NCBI GenBank assembly: GCA_041605955.1
Contig: JBFIXI010000065.1
Coordinates: forward strand, 1-24,434
DNA length: 24,434 bases
Origin: JAHEJX01 sp041605955
GTDB taxonomy: Bacteria; Actinomycetota; Acidimicrobiia; Spongiisociales; UBA5794
Direction of reading: 5' to 3'
A program made the translations under genes and the position numbers. Each line of letters begins with the position of its first letter. The stretch's first letter is position 1. Shown here piece after piece: positions 1 to 7,905 of the stretch. The notes under the pieces were generated by a model. The model saw only the letters and a program-made list of their open reading frames with translations, ran no database searches and was not told the origin of the DNA.

Positions 1-345
1 CTGATACACCGGCACTTCGGATAAGTCACTTCCCGGACCCAACACCAACACTACGACCAACCCGGCAACGCTGCACGGGCCAACCCGCCGCGCTCACCAA
101 ACCAGAGAAACTCCCCCTTGACACAAAGAGGCATCGGTCTGTGCTATTCCGCCATGCGAGCGTTCTCGTCCGGGATCAGGCGTTATGCCACGTCCCGAGC
201 CACACGTTTACCGATTCGGCGAGAAACTTTGGATGGCCGATGGCTACGAATCTTCGGCGGACGAGTTCGTGGTCGCTTGGCACAAACGCGACCAGATTCT
301 CGTCGGCTCGCGGCCCAGGCGCGGCCCAGAGCTGACGGTGGACGC
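1..345. other. Gene-poor left edge, no recognised gene
   Basis: No ORF here resembles a known family. One frame stays open from about position 3 to 335, but its arginine- and serine-rich composition is typical of chance translation of GC-rich DNA. A TTGACA at 118-123 with TGCTAT at 142-147 (18-bp spacer) could be a promoter. The only small ORF with a more protein-like composition is listed separately at 185-355. Confidence 0.4.
118..147 (+). promoter_or_regulatory. Candidate sigma-70 promoter
   Basis: A perfect -35 hexamer TTGACA (118-123) is followed after 18 bp by TGCTAT (142-147), which matches the -10 consensus at only 3 of 6 positions. The predicted start of transcription would lie about 30 bp before the small ORF at 185. 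The weak -10 makes this uncertain. Confidence 0.25.
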
Positions 346-355
346 TCAGGATTGA
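185..355 (+). CDS. Possible small protein of unknown function (56 aa)
   Basis: An ATG-started ORF of 56 codons ends in TGA. Its product has a balanced composition of acidic, aromatic and basic residues, unlike the arginine-rich shadow frames around it (it includes the stretch FGEKLWMADGYESSADEF). There is no strong ribosome binding site; GGATCAGG lies just upstream. It follows a TTGACA promoter candidate and converges on the PIN toxin remnant. I recognise no family. It may be a remnant or not a gene at all. Confidence 0.25.
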   Translation: MPRPEPHVYRFGEKLWMADGYESSADEFVVAWHKRDQILVGSRPRRGPELTVDAQD

Positions 356-598
356 CTTGGTCTCGCCTCGAACTCCGCCGGTGGAATCACCGGGGGATCC
401 TGCTCATTCCACTCGAGAAGGTCGGCATAACCGCTGACGATGTAGTCGACGTCGTGAGCCTGGGCCAGGTGGATCACATAGTCGCCGTCAGGGTCCCGGG
501 TCAGCGCCGGAGGTCCTGGGCATGCGCTCACCAGCGTACCGGGGCCGGGGCTACGGGCGGTTCGAGGTTTCGCTGATCAGCAGCGGTTGGCGTGATTG
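346..598 (-). pseudogene. Decayed PIN-domain toxin, C-terminal remnant
   Basis: The 61-aa reading frame 531-346 carries the C-terminal signature of the COG1569-type PIN ribonuclease toxins: PALTRDPDGDYVIHLA, then DVDYIVSGYADLLEW, then PPVIPPAEF. In the family the middle motif reads (V/T)SGDxDLL, whose Asp is one of the metal-binding acids. Here it is Tyr, so the active site is damaged. The N-terminal half is absent. Just upstream another frame reads LLISET and RPRYAGER around an in-frame TAG, which may be leftover middle sequence. No antitoxin gene is visible. Identification of the tail as PIN is fairly sure; the upstream part is inference. Confidence 0.55.
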
Positions 599-779
599 GG
601 TTCAACCGCAGAAGCAACGATCTCCGCACACTGGGTCGGACACGCGGCAAGGACATGCCTGTCGGAGCGGCAATCCGTGCAAGCATCCAGCGGAAGGAGG
701 AACGGCCCGGCGGTCGATTCGGAAGTCTCGCGGCTCTCTAGTTCATCCGGGGGAACGCGAACGGCTGGGCACCTGTCGT
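599..779. other. Intergenic stretch without recognised features
   Basis: Between the PIN remnant and the end of the MFS-like gene I see no plausible ORF, hairpin with a T-tract or repeat. Plus-strand ORFs crossing this stretch have low-complexity, Arg/Ser-rich products. Confidence 0.5.
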
Positions 780-2279
780 TCAGTCCGAGACCAAATAGGC
801 CTCGGCCACGAGCTGGTGTGCTAATCGTAGGGCCTCCTCGGCGGTGTGCTCGTCCTGATCAGCCGCTACCCGCCCGAGCTCGCGGAGATCGGCGAGCTCT
901 GGCTTAACCGGCGCTCCGACCAGCGTCACCGCGTCGACGGCCGCCACGGCGACGATCACCGCCTGTTGGCGGTCGCCGCGTGCCGCGAGGGCTTCGGCCG
1001 TCTCGAGCAGCCGCAATGGAAGGGTCATTGGAGCCGCGGCGGACTCGATCCGAGCTGCGCTCCTCCGCTGAATCACGCGTTCGATCGCCACGATGCCGAG
1101 CCCCGCGGACAGGACCGCGGCGCCGAGCCAACCGGGGGCGCTACTCACCACGGCTGCGAGAGCGCCTGCGGCCCATGCCAGCTCGAGACGGGTCTCCAGA
1201 CCGGCGTATGCCTGGCCCCGCCGAGCGTGGGGTGCCTCGGTTTGCACTACGTAGTCGAAGGCTCGCCGGGCCACACTGCCGCTGATCCCGACGACGAAAA
1301 CGAGCGCGACCGCGCTCACGCGATGGAAGCGGAGCGCAGTGACCAGCGCCATGACCGTCGGACTTGCCAGCGCGGCCGACAGCATCACCTGCTCCCCGAC
1401 GAGTCGGCGCAGCCTCGGGGCGAGGAACGTCCCGGCAAAAGCGCCCAGGCCGATCGAGATGGCCAGCAGACCGAAGAGCCATGCCGGCTCGCCGGTCCGC
1501 TTCATCACGAAGCCGACGTGGAACAGCAGAAAGCCGGTCGCGGCCCGGAGGCTGGCCATCCCGAGCGTGGCAGACCGCACGCCGGGGCTGGACAGCTCCA
1601 ACTGCTCGACGATCGGAGAGGCGTTTTCCCAGGGATGAGGGGGAGGCAGACGAAGGGCGAGGAGAGCCCCTACGCCATAGGCCGCCGCACCGGCCCGCAG
1701 GACCCATCCGGCGCTCAAGGACTCCAGGATGGCCACGGCCACCAGAGCAGCTACCGCTCCGGCCACTGCGCTGATCCGGGCCAACCGCGAGTTGACCACG
1801 ACGAGGAGGGAGTGGTCGGTCACGAGCACCGGCACCAGAGAGTTCCGTGAGACGTTGAACACCTTGGCCAGCACCAGGATCGCAAAGGCCAGCGGGTAGA
1901 GCAGCAGCCCCTTCAGTTGGGTGGCGAGGAGCAGCGCGAGCAGAGCTCGGCCCCCGAGAGCGCCCAGCAGCACCATCCGATGGCCGCCGCGGACCCGGTC
2001 GATCAGCGGTCCGATGAGCGGAGCCAGCACCAGGAAGGGGGCCATCGTGACAGCGAGATACAGCACGATCCGGGGTCGGGCTGCGTCGAGCGAGACGTCG
2101 AAGAACAGGGAGCCGACGAGCGATACAGCGAACATGGTGTCGCCGAAACTGTGAAGCGCCTGCACAGGCAGGAGCCGGCCCGCATCGCCGTCGCCGGACG
2201 GCGGCAGATCGTCAAACCCGTCGGACGTCAGGCGACGGATCCACCTCATAGCCGACAGGCGCGTGGTTGCCGGGCTCAC
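780..2279 (-). CDS. MFS-type multi-pass membrane transporter with a soluble C-terminal tail
   Basis: The 499-aa product has about ten to twelve hydrophobic helices between residues ~35 and ~405. A motif-A-like loop, GPLIDRVRGGHRMVLLG, lies after the second helix, as expected of the major facilitator superfamily; the substrate cannot be told. The last ~85 residues (after IERVIQRRSAAR) form a soluble, Ala-rich, probably helical tail with an AARGDRQQA stretch resembling a helical-repeat segment, unusual for an MFS porter. The GTG start is supported by its 4-bp GTGA overlap with the stop of the upstream lipoprotein gene, implying coupled translation and a shared function at the cell envelope. MFS assignment is likely; transport direction is unknown. 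Confidence 0.75.
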   Translation of the reverse strand: MSPATTRLSAMRWIRRLTSDGFDDLPPSGDGDAGRLLPVQALHSFGDTMFAVSLVGSLFFDVSLDAARPRIVLYLAVTMAPFLVLAPLIGPLIDRVRGGHRMVLLGALGGRALLALLLATQLKGLLLYPLAFAILVLAKVFNVSRNSLVPVLVTDHSLLVVVNSRLARISAVAGAVAALVAVAILESLSAGWVLRAGAAAYGVGALLALRLPPPHPWENASPIVEQLELSSPGVRSATLGMASLRAATGFLLFHVGFVMKRTGEPAWLFGLLAISIGLGAFAGTFLAPRLRRLVGEQVMLSAALASPTVMALVTALRFHRVSAVALVFVVGISGSVARRAFDYVVQTEAPHARRGQAYAGLETRLELAWAAGALAAVVSSAPGWLGAAVLSAGLGIVAIERVIQRRSAARIESAAAPMTLPLRLLETAEALAARGDRQQAVIVAVAAVDAVTLVGAPVKPELADLRELGRVAADQDEHTAEEALRLAHQLVAEAYLVSD

Positions 2280-2800
2280 AGTTCTCCCACCAAGCTCTCG
2301 GGTTCGACCCGCTCGGGTGGTTCGATCAGCACCATCGTCTGGCCGCTTCGAAAAAGCCGGAAACGGTAACCGACGACACTGTCCAAGGTCTTGTAGACCT
2401 CGGCCCGGATCTCGATGGGTCCGTCGACGGGAACGACACCGAGCCCGAGGAGGAGCCCGCCATCGCGCACAGGTGCGCCGACCTCTGACTCGTCCACTGC
2501 CTCGGTTCGAATGTCGACAAACCGGACGTCAACGGCCGGCTCGAAATGACGCACGACTTCCACCTGCACGTCGAGGTCGATCTCGTCGGGCCCCAGACTG
2601 TCGACATAGACGGGTGACCTGTCATCGAGTGCCGGATCGGGGGCGAACTCCGACTCGGCGAGCACCCACTCGATAACCACGACGTAGACGTCGGCGACCC
2701 CGCCGTCTCGGCCTCCGTCGTCGTCAGCGCATCCAGCCAGGAGGGCGCCGCAGAGGAGGATTACCACGGCGGCACGACGGGGAGTCGCGCGGCGCAACAC
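2276..2800 (-). CDS. Putative lipoprotein of unknown function
   Basis: The 174-aa product starts with an arginine-rich n-region, a hydrophobic stretch and the lipobox LLAGC with Cys24, followed by DDDGG, so export and lipidation at the outer face of the membrane are expected. The rest is acidic, mostly beta-type sequence without a domain I recognise. The GTG start lacks a good ribosome binding site, and in-frame stops 5' of it limit upstream extension to about 28 codons. It is the first gene of a two-gene unit: its TGA overlaps the GTG of the MFS-like gene by 4 bp. A role as an accessory envelope component of that transporter is inference from coupling alone. Confidence 0.7.
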   Translation of the reverse strand: MLRRATPRRAAVVILLCGALLAGCADDDGGRDGGVADVYVVVIEWVLAESEFAPDPALDDRSPVYVDSLGPDEIDLDVQVEVVRHFEPAVDVRFVDIRTEAVDESEVGAPVRDGGLLLGLGVVPVDGPIEIRAEVYKTLDSVVGYRFRLFRSGQTMVLIEPPERVEPESLVGEL

Positions 2801-2905
2801 CCAGCCAGGGTAGCCAGCGACGCCGAAGCCGCTCTCGTGCTTCAGGACGTGGATATCGACCTGTTCATTCGAGAGGTCCGAAATGCTCGTTCATCAGGTC
2901 CCGCT

Positions 2906-4438
2906 TCACGTCGAGGCCGTCTCGGGCGCACCCGCCTCGTTAGGCGTCTCTGCGACCTGGACCCGGTCGCCTCCTGCGTGCTTGGCCCTGTACATCGCCT
3001 CATCGGCGGCGTGAACCAACCCAGCCATGTCGGCTCCGTGATCCGGATGCATGGCCACCCCGACCGTGAGGGTGACCGCGCTCAAGATTGAGCCCTCGTA
3101 CACGATGGCGAACCGGTGAGCGGCCTGGCGGATCTCCTCCGCACGGAGGACTGTCACGTCGAGCGAGCTCTCGGGGAGCAAGACGACGAACTCGTCTCCA
3201 CCGTAGCGGCACCCCACGTCTTCGACTCGGGTGAGGGTATGGAGCAAGCCACCTAGCTCGCGCATCAGCGCATCGCCCCCCGCGTGGCCGAACGTATCGT
3301 TGAACTGTTTGAAGTGGTCGATGTCCAGCATCATTAGGCCGAAGGGCTTGCCGCTGCGCGCAGAGCGGCTGATCTCGCGCTCGAGCGTTTCTTCCAGGTA
3401 TCGACGGTTGAACAGGCCCGTGAGCGGATCCCTGATGGACTGATCCCGAAGCTCGCTGCGAAGCCGCATGTTCGTGAGGGCTAGCCCAAGATGCTCGCCT
3501 ACGGATATAGCGAGCACCTCGCTCGCCGAGCTCGAGGGCGGAGTGGTGGAGAGCGTCGCGGTCCCCGAGGCGGCGAGGACGAGGAGGCCGGTCGCTTTCC
3601 CCTGAGCGATGAGCGGGACACACAGGAAGGCCTCGACGTCATTCGCCACGTGCGAGCAGCGCGGAGACACGTTCTCCGCGAGACTCCCGTGCCGCCGCCC
3701 ATGGCGCAACGCCCAGCAACCCTCGGGTGAGAACACCTCGTCACCCCAGGTTCCACTGCCCCAGGTGGCCATCGCTTCCACGACGCTTCCGGATTCATTC
3801 TGCAAGAAGAGTCCGCCGGAGAAGTCCCCGAACAACCGCGAACCAAAACTGGCGGCGATTTCGAAGACCTCGTCCGAAGACTCAACGGTGTGGAGATACT
3901 CGACCATCTCGCCCACGAGGGTCAGCTCACGGTTGCGCCGTTCCAGCTCCGCCTCCGCAAGCACGTGTCCGGTCACATCCCGCCACCCAACTACCAATCC
4001 ATCGCCAATTCTCGCGGCACGAACCTCATAGGCACGGACGAGTAGCTTCCCGCCGTGCTTGGCATCCTCGTGTTCCAGCGACTGTGAAGCCAGTGGCTCG
4101 CCTGTCTCCACGACGTGGCAGAAGTCATCGAAGAACTCCCACTTATGGTTCTCCGCGAGGGTCTCAACGAGACCTTCGGCTACCTCGCGCTGCGGAGCGG
4201 CGCCGGTAATAACGCGTGCCGCGTTGTTCAAATAATCTATTCGGAAGTCGACGATCCGGCCGGCCTTGTCCCGGATAGCGGTGAACGTGCCGAACGCGTC
4301 AAGCAGATACTCGAACGAGTGCAGGATCCATCTCTCGGGCTCGGTTGGCTCGCGCACAGATCCGCCCCCCGTTGGGTCGATGACGGAGGCAGGCTTCGCG
4401 GGCGGGTCGGTGGATGACATCCTGAGGTGCTGCTCCAC
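2906..4438 (-). CDS. Diguanylate cyclase with PAS-like and GAF-like sensor domains
   Basis: The 510-aa product has a PAS-like region (~40-165, including DGLVVGWRDVTGHVLAEAELERR), a GAF-like region (~170-325) and a C-terminal GGDEF domain starting at DPLTGLFNRR (337). The catalytic GGDEF motif is at 413-417 and is canonical, so the enzyme should make c-di-GMP from two GTP. RVED at 404-407 lies five residues before it, the spacing of the inhibitory RxxD I-site, so product inhibition is expected. There are no membrane helices, indicating a cytosolic sensor; the ligand is unknown. A GTG start is taken; ATG at 4420 is an alternative with a nearby AGG. It is monocistronic, with no EAL/HD-GYP partner in view. 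Confidence 0.92.
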   Translation of the reverse strand: MEQHLRMSSTDPPAKPASVIDPTGGGSVREPTEPERWILHSFEYLLDAFGTFTAIRDKAGRIVDFRIDYLNNAARVITGAAPQREVAEGLVETLAENHKWEFFDDFCHVVETGEPLASQSLEHEDAKHGGKLLVRAYEVRAARIGDGLVVGWRDVTGHVLAEAELERRNRELTLVGEMVEYLHTVESSDEVFEIAASFGSRLFGDFSGGLFLQNESGSVVEAMATWGSGTWGDEVFSPEGCWALRHGRRHGSLAENVSPRCSHVANDVEAFLCVPLIAQGKATGLLVLAASGTATLSTTPPSSSASEVLAISVGEHLGLALTNMRLRSELRDQSIRDPLTGLFNRRYLEETLEREISRSARSGKPFGLMMLDIDHFKQFNDTFGHAGGDALMRELGGLLHTLTRVEDVGCRYGGDEFVVLLPESSLDVTVLRAEEIRQAAHRFAIVYEGSILSAVTLTVGVAMHPDHGADMAGLVHAADEAMYRAKHAGGDRVQVAETPNEAGAPETAST

Positions 4439-4543
4439 TGGCGGGATTGTCCATTATTACAGCTGCAATCCCCAGATCTCGGACGTTTCAACGTGGAGCG
4501 GCTTGTGAAAGCCGGCTGATACGCCCGCCATCCATGCACCTGT

Positions 4544-4584
4544 GAAAGCGAAGACCCGGCGTCTGGCGCCGGGTCTTTGCTTTC
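4544..4584 (-). terminator. Strong bidirectional intrinsic terminator after groL
   Basis: A near-perfect 18-bp stem with a 5-nt loop: AGACCCGGCG / CGCCGGGTCT around TCTGG, extended outwards by GAAAGCGA / TTGCTTTC with one G-T wobble. T-rich tracts flank it on both strands. It lies 20 bp past the groL stop and upstream of the diguanylate cyclase gene, insulating the two minus-strand units. Confidence 0.85.
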
Positions 4585-4604
4585 TCGAACTGCGTCTCAG
4601 TTCG

Positions 4605-6239
4605 CTACATCATGCCGTTCATGTCGCCGCCGCCGGCCATGCCGGCAGGCCCCTCTTCCTTCTCCTCGGCCACGATAGCCTCGGTAGTGATGAGCAGTCC
4701 GGCGATGGAGGCTGCGTTCTGCACGGTCGAACGTGTGACCTTGGCCGGATCAATGATCCCGGCCTTCATGAGATCCTCGTAGACCCCGGTTTGGGCGTTG
4801 AAGCCCTCCTTGGTGCTCTCGAGCGCCTTCACGCGCTCGACGACAACGCCGCCCTCGTAACCGGCGTTGACCGAGATTTGGCGCAGTGGGCTTTCCAGCG
4901 CTTTGAGGACGATCTGACGACCGGCCTTCTCGTCGTCGGTACCGCCACGCAGCTTCTGGACTGCAGCCGAAGCGCGGAGCAACGAAACCCCACCGCCTGG
5001 GAGAATGCCCTCCTCGACCGCGGCACGAGTCGCCTGGATGGCGTCCTCGATGCGGTGCTTGCGCTCTTTGAGCTCGACTTCAGTAGCCGCGCCTACCTTG
5101 AGGATGGCAACGCCACCGGCCAGCTTGGCGAGACGCTCCGAGAGCTTGTCGCGGTCCCAGTCCGAGTCGCTGTTCTCGATCTCACGCCGAATCTGCGCCA
5201 CCCGGGCAGCGACGTCTTCTTTATTGCCGTCGCCCTCGACGATCGTGGTGTTGTCCTTGCTGATGACCACCTTGCGGGCGGTTCCCAGCAGCTCGAGCGT
5301 GGCGTTCTCCAGCTTGAGACCGACTTCCTCACTGATGACCGTCGAACCAGTCAGGATGGCGATGTCTTGCAGCATCGCCTTGCGGCGGTCCCCGAACCCG
5401 GGAGCCTTGACGGCCACCGAGGCGAACGTGCCCCGGATCTTGTTCACGACCAGAGTCGCTAGGGCCTCACCCTCGAGATCCTCGCCGATGACCAGAAGCG
5501 GCTTGCCAGACTGCATCACCTTTTCCAAGACTGGGAGCAGATCGTTGACGGCGGTTATCTTCTGGTTCGCTATAAGGATGTAAGGGTCCTCCAGCACCGC
5601 CTCCTGGCGGTCGACGTCGGTGATGAAGTAGGGGGAGATGTAGCCCTTGTCGAACTGCATACCCTCGGTGAACTCCAACTCAATACCAAACGTCTGGCTG
5701 TCCTCGACGGTGATAACACCCTCATTGCCGACCTTGGCCAGGGCATCGGCGATACGGTCACCAATGGCCTCATCCGCGGCCGAGTTGGCGGCAACGTAGG
5801 CAATCTTCTCTTTGTCGGTGGCCCCGACGGGCTCGGCCTCGTCCTGCAGGTAGCCGACCACGGCCTCGACTGCTTGTTCAATTCCGCGCTTGAGCTCCAT
5901 TGGATTGGCGCCTGCGGCCACAAAACGGAGGCCTTCGCTCACCATCGACTGGGCGAGCACCGTGGCGGTCGTGGTGCCATCGCCGGCCACGTCGTTGGTC
6001 TTGTTCGCGACTTCCTTGGCAAGTTGAGCGCCCATGTTCTGCCACGGGTCATCCAACTCGATCTCTTTGGCGATGGTTACGCCGTCGTTGGTGATGGTGG
6101 GTGCGCCCCACTTCTTCTCGAGAAGCACGTTGCGACCCTTGGGACCGAGCGTGACCTTGACGGTATCCGCCAACTTGTCGACACCCGCCTGAAGCGAACG
6201 CCGCGCCTCCTCATCGAACTGAATTCTCTTGGCTGCCAT
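4605..6239 (-). CDS. groL: Chaperonin GroEL (60 kDa)
   Basis: The 544-aa product is full length and collinear with GroEL. It is the ATP-driven folding chamber of the cytosol, working with GroES. Visible family marks are VTLGPKGRNV (~29-38), the ATP-binding GDGTTTATVLAQ (86-97), GGGVSLLRA near the second equatorial segment, and a Gly/Met-rich C-terminal tail (GMAGGGDMNGMM). The gene follows groS after a 12-bp gap, has an AGGA ribosome binding site and is followed by a strong terminator. The operon is expected to be heat-inducible through HrcA acting at the CIRCE element. The GGM tail suggests this is the housekeeping GroEL rather than the His-rich actinobacterial GroEL1 paralogue. Confidence 0.98.
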   Translation of the reverse strand: MAAKRIQFDEEARRSLQAGVDKLADTVKVTLGPKGRNVLLEKKWGAPTITNDGVTIAKEIELDDPWQNMGAQLAKEVANKTNDVAGDGTTTATVLAQSMVSEGLRFVAAGANPMELKRGIEQAVEAVVGYLQDEAEPVGATDKEKIAYVAANSAADEAIGDRIADALAKVGNEGVITVEDSQTFGIELEFTEGMQFDKGYISPYFITDVDRQEAVLEDPYILIANQKITAVNDLLPVLEKVMQSGKPLLVIGEDLEGEALATLVVNKIRGTFASVAVKAPGFGDRRKAMLQDIAILTGSTVISEEVGLKLENATLELLGTARKVVISKDNTTIVEGDGNKEDVAARVAQIRREIENSDSDWDRDKLSERLAKLAGGVAILKVGAATEVELKERKHRIEDAIQATRAAVEEGILPGGGVSLLRASAAVQKLRGGTDDEKAGRQIVLKALESPLRQISVNAGYEGGVVVERVKALESTKEGFNAQTGVYEDLMKAGIIDPAKVTRSTVQNAASIAGLLITTEAIVAEEKEEGPAGMAGGGDMNGMM

Positions 6240-6251
6240 ATTCCTGCTTTC

Positions 6252-6539
6252 CTAGCGGATAACCGCGAGCACGTCGCGGGCGGACAGGATCAAAAACTCC
6301 CGGCCTTCAAACTTGATTTCTGTACCGCCGTACTTCGAGTAGACGACAACATCGCCTTCTTTGACATCCAGCGGAACGCGCTCCCCGTCCTGAAACTCAC
6401 CTGGTCCCACTGCCATGACGTCGCCGAGCTGCGGCTTCTCTTTGGCAGTATCCGGGATCACGAGGCCGGATGGTGTGCTCGAGTTCTCATCTTCTTTGGG
6501 TTCAACAATGATGCGGTCGCCCAGCGGCTGCAACTTCAT
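6252..6539 (-). CDS. groS: Co-chaperonin GroES (10 kDa)
   Basis: The 95-aa product is the usual length for GroES, the heptameric lid of the GroEL chamber. MKLQPLGDRIIVEP at the N-terminus, SGLVIPDTAKEKPQ (mobile-loop region), VKEGDVVVYSKYGGTEIK and LILSARDVLAVI at the C-terminus are family hallmarks. A purine-rich ribosome binding site (AGGGAGGGG) lies about 8 bp before the ATG. It is the first gene of the groES-groEL operon; the CIRCE operator lies directly in its leader. Confidence 0.98.
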   Translation of the reverse strand: MKLQPLGDRIIVEPKEDENSSTPSGLVIPDTAKEKPQLGDVMAVGPGEFQDGERVPLDVKEGDVVVYSKYGGTEIKFEGREFLILSARDVLAVIR

Positions 6540-6554
6540 ACGAATCCCCTCCCT

Positions 6555-6581
6555 TTAGCACTCGTTACTTACGAGTGCCAA
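6555..6581 (-). promoter_or_regulatory. CIRCE operator (HrcA binding site)
   Basis: On the plus strand the sequence is TTAGCACTC, nine bases, GAGTGCCAA, the CIRCE inverted repeat with one mismatch in the right arm. It lies 16-42 bp before the groS ATG and covers the predicted transcription start, so HrcA binding would block the operon until heat shock. Confidence 0.92.
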
Positions 6582-6610
6582 ATCTAGCAGTCTCGACCCG
6601 AGAGTGCTAA
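6581..6610 (-). promoter_or_regulatory. groES-groEL promoter with an extra CIRCE half-site
   Basis: On the minus strand TAGATT (6586-6581), preceded by TG one base upstream, can serve as an extended -10. TTAGCA (6610-6605) 18 bp upstream matches the -35 at 4 of 6 positions. This -35 is part of TTAGCACTC (6610-6602), an exact third CIRCE half-site. The transcription start would fall inside the full CIRCE element. Confidence 0.6.
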
Positions 6611-6701
6611 TCACGTTCTCGACTGCATCATCGCGGCAGCAGCCAATTCCGAGAGCCATCCGGGTTCGCAATCTCGTGGTCGAGCGCGGCCCATAGGCCA
6701 C

Positions 6702-6724
6702 GGCGTACTCCTTCAAAGTACGCC
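6702..6724 (-). terminator. Stem-loop downstream of the HTH gene
   Basis: GGCGTACT and AGTACGCC form a perfect 8-bp stem around a 7-nt loop, 57 bp after the stop of the HTH gene. There is no T-tract, so it may be a weak or factor-assisted terminator, or an mRNA-stability structure. Confidence 0.4.
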
Positions 6725-6780
6725 AGGAGAGAGGCTCGACCCAATCCGAGGAGGACAGGCGTCATCCCTCTGATCCGTAG

Positions 6781-7137
6781 TCAGAAAGGCGGCGTCGAGG
6801 ACCGGCGTCGCCGCCGCAACCGACTGACCTCCTCAGTGGCGATCCGCATCGCCTCGTCCTCGTCGATATCCGAGCCGGCCGCGGTCTCGTCGAGCACACG
6901 CCGCGCCTCGCGGGTGTAGTACACCCACGCGGACTGGCGTGACATCCCCAGGCTCTCGCCGATCTGGTCCCAGGTGGCGCCCTGGCTGCGCGCTACCTCT
7001 ACCCGCTCACGCCGCAGCGCTTCGAGCTCCACATCCGCCCGCAACAGCTCTCGCAGCGCCTCAAGCGGATCTGCCGGCAAAGAGTCGACATCAATCACCC
7101 TCGCTAGACCAATCCTGGAAGTGCCGTTATCGAGCAC
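6781..7137 (-). CDS. Small helix-turn-helix protein, putative DNA-binding regulator
   Basis: The 118-aa product has a helical N-terminal part rich in Leu/Glu/Arg and a clear helix-turn-helix at 55-71 (TWDQIGESLGMSRQSAW). The pattern is common in actinobacterial small HTH proteins related to sigma region 4 or MerR-type folds. The C-terminus is basic (RLRRRRRSS). No ligand domain is present. The GTG at 7137 is taken; GTG at 7098 (VIDVDSLPADP) would also give the complete HTH. It stands between the chaperonin operon and the TetR gene, same strand as TetR with an 89-bp gap. The target is unknown. Confidence 0.7.
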   Translation of the reverse strand: MLDNGTSRIGLARVIDVDSLPADPLEALRELLRADVELEALRRERVEVARSQGATWDQIGESLGMSRQSAWVYYTREARRVLDETAAGSDIDEDEAMRIATEEVSRLRRRRRSSTPPF

Positions 7138-7226
7138 TCGGCGGAGGGTGCGATATGGCGCCGGACTTGGTGATCGGCTCGGTGTGGGAGAGCCCGGGCC
7201 CGTGCCGGCGGTGGTGACCCTGTTGG

Positions 7227-7874
7227 TCAGTCCCGGGGCATTACACCGAGCAGGACGACGTCGCTGATGTCGGCGACGAGCCGTGCTCGTTGCTCTTCAT
7301 CTGAGATGTCGATGTCGAGGAAGGTGCGGAGAGCAACATCAGCCGATCCGAGACAGGCGAGGGCGATGTCGAGGGCGATGAGCGCTTTCGGGTTCACGGA
7401 CCGAAGCGCCTTTCCGGTGACGAGGGATTCCAGTTGCGAGATTGCCTCTGTTCGCATTGACAGAGTTGCGTCGGCCAGGTACGCCAGGCGCTCGTCTGCG
7501 CCGTCCGAGGCGTCCATGAGGATGGCGCCGGACAGTCCCGGCCTGGTCATGGCTCGTTCGAGACGAGTGGCGACGACGGCCCCCAGGCCGCCCCCCGGCT
7601 CGGCCGCCAGTTGCTCGCGGGACGTGGCAAGGCGAGGGACGAGCACCTCGTCAACGACGGCCTCCCAGAGGGCCTGCTTGGTCAGAAAGTGGTGTTGCAC
7701 GGTGCCGTGAGTGACGCCGGCCTCGCGGCCCAGGCCACGAATGGACGTCGCGTTGAACCCCCGAGCCGCGATCATCCCCATCGCGGTCTCCAGCAGCTCC
7801 GCACGGGTGATGACGGGCCCTGTTTCGTCGGATGGCCGGCCGGGACGGCGACCAATTGGGTCGGTTTCGCCCAC
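7227..7874 (-). CDS. TetR-family transcriptional regulator
   Basis: The 215-aa product has a TetR_N helix-turn-helix at about 24-70: ITRAELLETAMGMIAARGF, then TSIRGLGREAGVTHGTVQHH and FLTKQALW. The C-terminal ligand domain is divergent and its effector cannot be predicted. The GTG start has a good ribosome binding site (AGGAAGG, 7 bp upstream). It is transcribed away from two small membrane-protein genes across a ~97-bp region holding candidate operators, the usual layout for a TetR repressor that controls itself and its divergent neighbours. Confidence 0.92.
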   Translation of the reverse strand: MGETDPIGRRPGRPSDETGPVITRAELLETAMGMIAARGFNATSIRGLGREAGVTHGTVQHHFLTKQALWEAVVDEVLVPRLATSREQLAAEPGGGLGAVVATRLERAMTRPGLSGAILMDASDGADERLAYLADATLSMRTEAISQLESLVTGKALRSVNPKALIALDIALACLGSADVALRTFLDIDISDEEQRARLVADISDVVLLGVMPRD

Positions 7875-7905
7875 TCGAGTTCCTTCCTCGTGACGTCTCT
7901 TGCGG

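Noticed and set aside
118..576. 152-codon plus-strand ORF at the left edge
   Set aside because: Extremely Arg-rich, crosses the antisense PIN remnant, no domain.
846..1850. Long plus-strand ORF (334 codons)
   Set aside because: It lies antisense inside the MFS-like gene and its product is a Arg/Gly/His-rich sequence without domains; a shadow.
4542..5462. Plus-strand ORF of 306 codons
   Set aside because: Entirely opposite groL in a mirrored frame; no family resemblance.
7120..7138. AGTGC-N9-GCACT dyad near the HTH gene start, resembling CIRCE
   Set aside because: The arms are in the opposite orientation to CIRCE (GCACTC-N9-GAGTGC) and only 5 bp long; probably chance.
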